Below, in pieces: positions 55,465 through 64,000 of a stretch of DNA of 64,000 nt; position 1 is the stretch's first letter; each line of letters begins with the position of its first letter. The translations under genes and the position numbers were made by a program. Where the stretch lies: positions 1,054,001 to 1,118,000 of the forward strand of contig JAJJXM010000009.1 of assembly GCA_024516155.1 (NCBI GenBank), given 5' to 3'. The notes under the pieces were generated by a model. It ran no database searches, was not told the origin of the DNA, and worked only from the letters and a program-made list of their open reading frames with translations. The stretch is from Pyronema omphalodes (Eukaryota; Ascomycota; Pezizomycetes; Pezizales; Pyronemataceae).

Positions 55465-56508
55465 ATGCAACTGCTCACTGTTATGATTGCGGCTATGGCC
55501 GGACTTTCAATTGCACACCCAAACCACCCCACTCGACGGGATGTGATTGCACCCAGGGGACGCTGTGGAGCGCCAGAACCATCAAGATCAAATATCGAGG
55601 CGTCAAGAAGAATGGCAAAACAGCAGAAGTTTAACCCAGAAGTCGCTCTCCAGTCAACAGACGACAAGATTGAATTAGGCGTTTACTTTCATATCATCAG
55701 CGATGGGACGGATCCTGTGGCCGAGGGTGGAGCGGTCTTGGATACTGCTCTTAACGCTCAGGTAAGTCAAAAATTGCACTTATGGATACGAACTGTGCAC
55801 TGACCCAATACTAGTTATCAACTCTGAACGCAGATTACCAGCCGGCGGGAATATCTTTCAAACTCGTCAACACGACGAAAACTGTAAACAAGGACTGGTT
55901 CCATGTAGAAATGAACTCTGACCAAGAAATGCAAATGAAAAAAGCATTGAGGAAGGGATCTTATAGAGATATCAACATCTACTTTGCCAGTTTAACTGGT
56001 GGGGTTTTGGGATGGTGCACATAGTATGGGATCCAAACCATGATTTTTGCTCATGAAAACTAACATATCACACAGCCCAGAAACAAATCCCTCCGACAAT
56101 CAAATCACTGCAGATGGTTGTGCGGTATCATTTGCCTCACTTCCGGGAGGAACGGCACCATACAATTTGGGTCGAACTTTGACCCATGAACTCGGACACT
56201 GGCTCAACCTTTTCCATACTTTCCAGGGAGGATGCAGTGCGGAGAATGATTCGGTTGAGGATACTCCTGCTGAAGAGGGTCCAACCTATGGATGTCCTGC
56301 CGCTCCTGTTGATACTTGCAAAGGACCCGGATTTGATGGGTTTGACAACACTAATAACTTTATGAATTATGTGAGTATTTATTTTCAAAATCTGGAATCA
56401 AATAGTGCTAACAGAAAAAAGGTTGATGACAGCTGCATGACCAATTTTACTTCCGGACAAATCACTAGAATGCACCAGAGTTTCAACAGTTTCAGAAAAG
56501 CCATTTAG
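55465..56508 (+). CDS. Secreted M43 (pappalysin-type) metalloprotease (295 aa)
   Basis: Extracellular zinc endopeptidase. Exons 55465-55761, 55815-56023, 56076-56370 and 56422-56508; introns 51-53 bp. The signal peptide is residues 1-18 (MQLLTVMIAAMAGLSIAH), followed by a propeptide with the family's GRCGAPEPS Cys. The zinc site is HELGHWLNLFH (206-216) with H206, E207, H210 and H216. The family normally has Gly at the eighth position (HExxHxxGxxH); here it is Asn213. The Met-turn is MNY (265-267), spliced directly to VDDSCM. Cysteines at about 184, 225 and onward fit the usual disulfides. Intron 4 is a multiple of three with no stop, so retention would keep the frame. Related secreted proteases are often induced on protein substrates or animal hosts; no regulation is visible here. 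Confidence 0.9.
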
Positions 56509-56769
56509 ATGGTGCCATTTTAGAGAGCGAACTGTTAATATATTGATATGTTCAGTGGAGGTTCCAGCACTATTACGGAACTCATTTTTAGCGCAGTAGG
56601 CAATGCGTAATCTATAGATTCTATTTCTAATCTAATTACTTCGATAAAAATGTAAATATAAATCGAAAGAAAAGTTCATTAAAGTCATCAATATTCCCAT
56701 CACATGCTCCTCGCTCGTCCACATAAAATACAAAACAAACTCGTTTCTCATGACGTCATTACTGCTAGA

Positions 56770-57363
56770 TTACCAATATGGATCTTTTCCCCAAAAGAAG
56801 CTCTTCATCCTTCTTAAGGTCTTCCCCCTCGGCGGAATATGTTTCCTCTCCACATGGTTTCTTCTCGCTCGTTTACTACCATGCCCCTCCTCCCTAATCT
56901 TAGCCATATGTGCCGCTCCTTTCGCCTGATCATAACTAGAAAAGAAAACCCCGTCATATGTGAGTTCCTGGGCATAGTCTTCATTATATCTCGACATTTG
57001 CCGTTCCCGGCGGCGATAGAGGTTTCTCAAACGACCGGGATGCTCGTTCTCCCGCTTAGTGTAGTGGTCGTAGTATTCCGCAAAGCTTCGTTTTCGCCTT
57101 AAAGGGTCTCGACTACTGGTAGCGGTTGAGGGATGGCTTCGCTCGGGATTATGTTGGATTGGAGGAGACTTGGAGCGGGAATGACGCGGGGGTTGATGAT
57201 TGAGCGGAGAGAGATCGAATTGTGGAACTGAAGTGGGATAGTAGGGTTTTGGCTCGGGGTAGCCAACGCAGGGAGGAAACATGTCGATTGTGTATTTTGG
57301 CTTCGGGCGCTTCCGAGAGTGACCGGAGGAGGAAGAGTAGCCAGATTCTCTATGACGAGGCAT
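56770..57363 (-). CDS. Small basic disordered protein, unknown (197 aa)
   Basis: A single frame on the minus strand of 197 residues, starting MPRHRESGYSSSSGHSRK. It is Arg/Lys/Ser/Pro/Tyr-rich throughout and probably disordered, with RRK and KRPKPK clusters suggestive of nuclear localisation. The segment RRKRSFAEYYDHYTKRENEH and the C-terminal RRMKSFFWGKDPYW have more defined character. No known domain. It may be lineage-specific. The frame is long and has a good start, but expression is not shown; a spurious frame cannot be excluded. Confidence 0.5.
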   Translation of the reverse strand: MPRHRESGYSSSSGHSRKRPKPKYTIDMFPPCVGYPEPKPYYPTSVPQFDLSPLNHQPPRHSRSKSPPIQHNPERSHPSTATSSRDPLRRKRSFAEYYDHYTKRENEHPGRLRNLYRRRERQMSRYNEDYAQELTYDGVFFSSYDQAKGAAHMAKIREEGHGSKRARRNHVERKHIPPRGKTLRRMKSFFWGKDPYW

Positions 57364-58970
57364 CGCCCCTGATGCTTGACTAGGCTTGTTTTCTGAGAAG
57401 TTGATATTCGATTTGGAAGTTTAAGTTCAAGTCTTCGATGATAGTTGTCGAACGATATTTTGAATAGCGAAATAATGAGAACGTCCTTCGCTAGTTATAA
57501 GAACAAACCAAAGTCTGTTCATAGTAATGATATCCAACGCGGCAAATAAGACAGCACGTGAAAAAAATGGTCACGGAACCCTCTGAAGTGATCATATTAC
57601 GGCAGCTGTTCTGTTGTAAGCATCATCCAGAGTAAGAGTATGGCATCATTTGATGATTTAAAGTTTTGGATTATCTCGCGGGCCAACCAGGGGCACTTTT
57701 TCCCGAAACATACGCGGAAGGCCTTGCGCTCGAGGTTCGGAGTGGGTAATTAATGATCATGTAATCACGTGATTCGTTTCGCGGACTCCTGAGTAGACCG
57801 ACGTAGACCATATATAATCAACGTTGTAAGGGATTAATTCCGGTGCTATTCGTCGTTTAGCTGTCGGTGAAAAAACATTAGAATCCCGAGCTGCTAGTTT
57901 CAGGGTGGAATTATCGCAGTTTTTGTTATAAACGAATTGCAGGTAGACATTACGAAGGTCATGAAGTTGGTGCTGGTTGCTTCACAAATCGTCCATCGTC
58001 ATTTATCGCGCGCGTGGGGTTGTGAGTCTCAGGCTGAAGGGCAGATACGTTTGATCGGCCGGGTAGCAGCTATATACAGGCAGGTGCCACGACCACGCGC
58101 ACGCGCACGTGTCCTGCTCATTCTCAGGACTTCCTTCGAGAAGGTTTCAGCTGATTTCTGGATATTTTTTTCCATTTTAATCACACGATACGACCGTCGG
58201 ATCTGTGTTTGATGACTTGAGATGCATCCGGACATCGCGTCTCGTAACGGTTTTTCGCACGAGTTTTGCCCCTGCTCGTAGTGCAGAAAACGTCGGCATT
58301 GAGATTCATTGGCATGTCAGCAACTCGGAATTTTTGGTAGTTACCCGGGTCTGCAATGAAAAACAGGTAACCGTTGCGAGGAATAATGCTGCTCCACTGA
58401 ATCTTACCATTGCTTAGTCTACTTCATATCTGACAAAAATGTATATATACCCACGCGTTCTATAATTAAGGCCTGCTTCTCTTGACAAGATTTTGCGTTA
58501 CAGGTGTACTGAGTTTTTCATTATTACATGCATCGATAAACATAGGGCTCGGCTCTAACTGCGCTGCCATGACATCATCATATCAGGTACCCATCCGAAT
58601 ATTCATCCACTCTCGGATTCCTCACAGAAGGTATTAACAGTGGGTACAAGCAGTACTCCCCTCACTCAATTCCAAGACATAGTCTGATACCATGATTCCA
58701 CGAGGTGAAAAGCCGAGGTGCATAGGAATGTCTTGATCATCCCTTGGGGCTTTGGATTTCCGTTATTGTCAGCCAACCATAAGGGGGGTTGGTGTTTCGG
58801 CCGAAAATAGCGATGAAATACCGGATGCGATCCAGTTAATGTTTATATCGATATTATTGAAAAAATAGCATCTCGCATCTGTTCGTTCCGCACACCACAG
58901 ACATCTCGACTCCCCTGGTGATTGATCACCACTTGAACTTCTTAGTACGCCTTTTCATGATCCCTAAAAG
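57364..58970. promoter_or_regulatory. Divergent intergenic, promoter region of the MFS gene
   Basis: About 1.6 kb without a gene. An alternating CGCG/CACGCG tract lies at 58094-58110 with two CACGTG-like words nearby. The minus-strand frame at 58029-58235 is low complexity. The region upstream of 58971 is T- and CT-rich. Confidence 0.35.
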
Positions 58971-60808
58971 ATGGCGTCAATATTTACAGATTCTTGGGAG
59001 AATATAGGAATGAGTCTCGAAGCACCAGGTCCGGCAGACTCGAACACATTTGAGCCTACGCACGAAGAAGAACAGACGGATACCACAGTAAATTCTAGCA
59101 CAGATGCATTCAACTCTTCAAATGAGATGGACCAGATTCCAGTTATGCCGATAGGCAAAACTGCTGCTCTCTCGTTCACATTAATGGGAGCTGCATTCTT
59201 GAACGTCGCTGATATCCAGTCTATCAAGGCAGTAGCAATCGACGCTAACATCAGATAGACACTGTCAGTACAAGCCATGGTAATAGCAATGCCCTCCATC
59301 GGTAGAGACCTCAAGATTCCCGAAAACCGCTATCAATGGATAATAACCTCCTACTCGCTAACCTTCGGCTGTTTCCTCCTTTTCTGGGGGAAAATATGTG
59401 ACATCTACGGCAAAAGACTTGTGTTTCTCTTAGGAGGTATTTGGGTTGCCCTGAGCTCACTTGGTACTGCTTTTTGTCCGACTGAAATCTCGTTTGTTAT
59501 TTTAAGAGCCTTAGCGGGATTGGGTGCTGCCGCGAATGTCCCGGCTGCAATTGGGATTCTAGGGACAAGTATACCGCCGGGCAGAGTGAAGAGTTATGCA
59601 TTTGCAATATATTCAGCTGGGGCACCGTTGGGAGCTGTCTGTGGTATCTTGGTGGTGTGTGTCTTGACGTGCGTGGTGGGGGTTCGGTCACTTTTAACTG
59701 ATGATGTACACAGGGCGGCTGGATGACCCAATACGTATCCTGGAAGAGTATATTCTACCTCGTCTCCGCTGTTTGCATGGCAGTCACGATCATCGCCTTC
59801 TTCATCATTCCGATACCACCACCGAAGGAGAAAGGATTACCGAAAGTGACTGTCGATTGGATTGGAGCATTCCTGATTACTTCATGCTTTGTTCTTCTAG
59901 TCGTTGCGCTTTCTCAGGGAAATTCTGAACCACGGGGATGGAAGACACCATATATAATCGCCCTACTTGTGATTTGTGTGTTATTATTTGTGGCATTTGT
60001 TTATTGGCAGCAGTGGCTGGAAAAAAATACGAATAGGGAACCGTTGATGCGGCTTAGTATCTGGAAACATAGAGGTTTTACAATGAGCATGATTGTCAAC
60101 GGCTTCTTCTGGGCGAGTTTCAACAACTACATGATCTACTCGACGTTTTTGTAGGTTACTACCTCTTCTTTTGTTTTTGACATTCGCTTACGTATCTGCA
60201 GTTATCAAGACTACCTCTCCCTCAGTCCCATCGCCACAACCCTCCGCTTCATCCCCACTGGTGTAGCGGGAGCCTTAATTACCATTATCTCCGGCTACAT
60301 TCTCTCACGAATTTCCGGTCAATGGATACTTCTGGTTGGAATTTTCTGCACCTCTCTTGCATCACTTTTGATGGCGATACCTATTTCACCAACAACAACA
60401 TACTGGGCATACGGTTTTCCGGCGATGGTACTAGCCGTAATGGGGGCTGATACTGTTTACCCGTGTTTATCACTTTACACGACATCCAGGATGCCGATGA
60501 AGGATCAAGCACTTGCTGGGGGGATTTTTAATACGGTTGGGCAGTTGGGACGGGCAATAGGGTTAGCATTGGTGACTGCTGTGGATGTGAGTGTCAGACG
60601 CGGTGGAGGAAATAGTCTGGGAGGTCCGAAGCCAGAGATGAAGGATCACAATGGAATGGAGATGTGGGTGATGTTGGGAGCTCTTAGGACTACGCAGTGG
60701 GTTAACTGTGGGTTTGCAGTTATTGCTTGGATTTTTGTGTTAGCTGGTTTGAGGAGAATTGGGAAGGTTGGAGCAGAGAAGGTCGTGATGGAGAAAAGTA
60801 CAGCTTAG
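58971..60808 (+). CDS. MFS transporter, DHA-type drug:H+ antiporter (556 aa)
   Basis: Proton-coupled exporter of the plasma membrane, of the aminotriazole/multidrug-resistance-like group. Exons 58971-59204, 59259-59651, 59714-60150 and 60202-60808; introns 54, 62 and 51 bp. They join into 556 residues with about 14 hydrophobic segments. The N-terminal 70 residues are acidic and cytoplasmic. Marks include GAAFLN-TLSVQAMVIAMPSI (spanning intron 1), the MFS motif A-like GKICDIYGKR (122-131), RALAGLGAAANVPAA, and the C-terminal GGIFNTVGQLGRAIGLALVT. Substrate unknown. No biosynthetic gene is adjacent except the aminotransferase downstream, so a cluster role is only a possibility. Confidence 0.9.
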
Positions 60809-61367
60809 TGATGTTTTTTTTTTTTTTTTTTTTAATTTTTAATTTTTTTTAAGGGATTGATTGAAGAGAGCTGAAGTGAAGCAGAAATGTCTTGGACATG
60901 GTTGGAAATGAGCTCTGTAAACAGTGCCAGCGACGGCTTCGCAAAAGGTTCCGGTTTATGTCAGCAGATAATCCAGCAGCCACGACGTCATTATTCCGCT
61001 GTCTCACTTCTTCTGTCACTCGATTATTTTTCTACAGAGTAAACATTAAACTCGATTTCTTCATGAAATTACTGAAATTGCGCATGCTCGGATAAAGGCT
61101 ACGGCAACCCAGCCCCGCTTTGTACTAACCACCTCAAGACTCACCGCTTCCTCATTCCAATTTATAATGATGGATATCTCTTAGTGCGGAAGTAGCGCCT
61201 GCCGGGCCCGAGCTCAAGCTGAAGTTGAAGCTCTGAGCTCACGCGCTCATCTCGTCGCATTTCCTAACCCGCTCATCTCATTGTATTCTTCACCACCAGC
61301 AACCTCCTATCGGGAGAATTTCAACACAATATACACACTCGTTCACTTACTTTCAACAAGCCGTGCG
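60809..61367. promoter_or_regulatory. Intergenic with poly-T tract; promoter of the aminotransferase
   Basis: A poly-T run of about 19 bases (60815-60833) and T-rich continuation follow the MFS stop codon. The rest has no gene. A CT-rich leader precedes 61368. Confidence 0.4.
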
Positions 61368-63218
61368 ATGATGAACGAGAAGACCTACCAGTTTGCGCCG
61401 CGCGCGCCCGTCGGAAAACCCATCGACTTGTCGCATCACTTCAACGCTGTTGTGCGCTCTCGCACTCCTAATCCATTGAAGTCCCTCTACAAATACTTTC
61501 AAGTTCCTGGAATGTCAAATATCGCTGGTGGTAAGTCTCGAGCCCATCCACATTCTTGAACGCTTTCGGACTCATGGTGAAATAGGAATGCCGCATGCAT
61601 CAACATTTCCCTTCGATAACTTTTCCGCGCAAATCGCTCCGCCTGATAGATTAATTAACTCCGAGTTCCATGGAATGGCTCCTCAAACCGTTCGTTCCTT
61701 CTTTTCACGCACAGCGAAGCCGCAGGCAGACCACATCAAAGTTCCTAAGTCAGATGTCGACCATGAGATGAATGCGAAGATCGACATTGAGACAGCGCTA
61801 CAATACGGCCGCGGAAATGGATTGCCAGTTTTGGTTGATTTCTTAAGGGAGTTTACTTTTGAACATATGCTTCAGGGGGAATTAGCATATGACGAGAAGG
61901 AGGCGGATATTATTCTTACTTGCGGAAATACCGATGCTATTGCAAAGGTTATTGGAGCAATTGGAACTCACGGGGATACTATGCTGGTCGAGGAATTCTG
62001 CTATACGCCAGCTATTCAAGCTGTTGCGCCATATGGAATCAAGTCCCAGGCCGTAAAGATGGATCAGTTCGGAATGGTAACCGAAGGAAAGGGTGGATTA
62101 CGTGATGTCTTGGAGAACTGGGACCCGAAAAGAGGAAGGAGACCACACTTCATGTACACCGTCCCAGTAGGACACAACCCTACAGGTGCCACCCTTAAAG
62201 ACAGTCGACGAAGGGAGATTTATGATCTTTGCGACAAGTTCGACATCATTATCATCGAGGACAGTCCATACTGGCACTTGCAGTTCTCTGATGCCTCTCA
62301 CAACTTGCCTTCTAAGAACGATGTCAAATATCCGTTCCTTGCTGCGTTGGAGAAGAGTTTCTTGACTATCGACAACTCAGGCCGAGTGATCCGATTGGAC
62401 ACTTTTTCAAAAACCATTGCACCTGGTACGACCATATGGACAATAGATTTTACGTTTGACTAATCATGCTGTTAGGAAGCCGACTGGGATGGATTACAGC
62501 CCAGAAGAAGCTCGTAGACGGAGTGTTGGTGGCTGCCACAGAATTCTCAACACAACAACCCAGCGGATTCGTTCAGGCGATGGTATCCGAGCTCCTCTGC
62601 CGATCCTGGGGTATGGACGGCTGGGTTAAATGGCTCGAAAACCTCCGTGGTGTCTACGAAGAGCGTATGCGATTGATGACGGCAACTCTCTCCGCCGGAC
62701 GCGATGTTCTGACCATAACCTCCAACTCCAGCGAAGATTTCGAAAAAGTTGACAAAACCACCGTATATGAGTTTAACATCCCAGATGGTGGTATGTTTGT
62801 CTGGGTTCATATCTTGATTACTGAACACCCTGCATACAAAGAATACCTGGCTCGTGGAAACACTAAGAATGACATGATGGAGAAGCTTTGGGATTGGGTT
62901 GCATTGACACAGAAGAGTTTGCCGAGTCCCGGTGGTATCTTCGCCGGTGATGAAAAGAGCGTTTCCAGAGCTTGCGAAAACTTTAGGCTTTGTTTTGCGG
63001 CCATTGAAATAACCGAGGTTGAGGATGCGACAGCAAGATGGGTCAAAGGTGTGCATAGATTCTGGCTTTTGGAAGCCGAGGAAATAGAGAGGATTGGTGC
63101 AGATGCAAGCACTGTACGGAAGTCCAGGCGATTGGCAGGAACTACAGGCGGGTGGGGTGGTTTCCACGGTGGAAAGGGACGATTGGATATCCAGTTTGAT
63201 CATCTTCATATTTCGTAG
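61368..63218 (+). CDS. Aro8-type aromatic amino-acid aminotransferase (581 aa)
   Basis: PLP-dependent fold-type I transaminase that interconverts aromatic amino acids (or 2-aminoadipate) with their 2-oxo acids. Exons 61368-61530, 61586-62425 and 62476-63218; introns 55 and 50 bp. The second intron sits inside the codon after IAP, restoring SKTIAPGSRLGW. The PLP lysine is K330 in DTFSKTIAPG. HNPTGATL marks the conserved NPTG, IIIEDSPYW the Asp that binds the pyridine N, and FRLCFA the C-terminal Arg for substrate carboxylate. The product is longer than yeast Aro8 (500). Ascomycete relatives act in amino-acid catabolism and in secondary metabolism; which one applies here is not shown. Two ATGs lie in tandem at 61368 and 61371. 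Confidence 0.93.
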
Positions 63219-64000
63219 ATTTGGGGATGTGCAGTGTAAATTAGAATATGGAGACTTGTTTATTTATTGCTTTTAATACAAACGGAATTTTATGATAAAT
63301 AGCTGGATTTTTTCGTGTTGTGAGGTTTCGCGGTTGTCGTCGGACGCTGACATGCGCCTGCGTAGTTGCAGAGTAATCAAAACCCTTTCTTGGCGTCCCG
63401 AGTCGTTGGTTAGTGCCCCGCATTCAATTCATGATACGTAATACACAAAAACAAAAACTTCAGTCATTGGATTGTTCAGATGTGAATTGACGGTAATCTG
63501 AAGTAGTGCTGCACACCTACGGCATTACCGATTCTTACATCTTCCATTCGAAGCTTCAAATATCTCTGAAATGTGACGAACAGCTAAGGAATGGAACACA
63601 TCACTGTGCGGCTTCCAAACATGGAATTGGAGCTCATCCGTCTGAACAGATACGTCCAAGTCGTAAATTTGATATATTGTGACGATTTCCGAATACAGGA
63701 GCTCGAGAGGAATCCGTGTGTCAATCTTGATGCAGCTACTATTTGGCCCGACGGCGACAATGCTACCCAACCGTCCTCGATGTAGTGCTCAAGCTGGAAG
63801 TATTCATCTGCGAGTACAACTGATCCAATTTACAGCGCATAATATAACCTAGCTTGTCGTAGAGCTGACTCCAATATAGCCTGATTATTGTAATAAAAGC
63901 TTCGATGGTCCTGGAATTCCATCGAGTAAATATCCAGGGCAGATCAACCGCGAAAATCAGATATCAACACCTAATAAACTGAAGATTTCTTTCCATCAGA
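63219..64000. other. Right end, no supported gene
   Basis: A minus-strand frame at 63525-63770 (81 codons, starting MGSIVAVGPNSSC) has protein-like composition and could be the 5' exon of a minus-strand gene, but no splice partner was found in the window. The remainder is AT-rich. Confidence 0.3.

Noticed and set aside
62547..63209. 220-codon antisense frame over the aminotransferase
   Set aside because: The plus strand carries unmistakable PLP-enzyme motifs; the antisense frame has none.

Overview
The window looks like ordinary nuclear DNA of a filamentous ascomycete (Pezizomycotina). Genes carry short introns, mostly 48-65 bp, with GT..AG ends and CTRAY-like branch points. Intergenic regions are long and pyrimidine- or AT-rich, with many minisatellites. 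The recognisable proteins (BRX1, PHO88, an Aro8-type aminotransferase, an M43 metalloprotease, MBOAT/wax-synthase-like proteins) fit that group. A class such as Orbiliomycetes would suit the gene style, but the sequence alone does not prove it.

Layout. 1-11 kb is mostly non-coding: simple repeats, a 368-bp pogo/Fot1-like MITE with TA duplication, one coiled-coil gene of unknown function (3.76-4.84 kb) and a cluster of minisatellites (5.7-6.9 kb). A tRNA-Ile(AAU) with a 13-nt intron lies at 11.0 kb. From 11.7 to 27 kb comes an accessory block of membrane-protein genes. It holds two tandem MBOAT_2/wax-synthase-like acyltransferase paralogs with identical exon structure, then a tandem segmental duplication carrying two intact intronless genes for 865/861-residue polytopic membrane proteins. 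These have a large Ala-rich helical insertion, and a small hairpin element sits in only one copy.

27-38 kb is gene-dense: a WW-domain, low-complexity protein; the 60S biogenesis factor BRX1; PHO88 (SND3) on the opposite strand; an F-box protein; and two very codon-biased secreted proteins with no recognised family (an acidic VDQFGN-repeat protein and an Asn/Glu-rich NANEN protein). 38-45 kb holds a degenerate ATCGTTAC-type repeat field and a multi-pass membrane protein whose four-exon structure I worked out by hand.

45-64 kb holds a C2H2 zinc-finger protein, a class 1A dihydroorotate dehydrogenase-like gene, a short-chain dehydrogenase fused to an N-terminal domain, a secreted M43-type metalloprotease, a small basic disordered protein, an MFS drug-transporter-like gene and an Aro8-like PLP aminotransferase. 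The SDR lacks both the catalytic Tyr and Lys, so it is probably a pseudoenzyme.

The genes do not form one obvious pathway. The most unusual parts are the duplicated membrane-protein block (11.7-26 kb), the apparent SDR pseudoenzyme fusion, and the two orphan secreted proteins next to the degenerate repeat field. All exon coordinates were derived by hand from splice signals and reading-frame continuity; none was checked against transcripts or databases.
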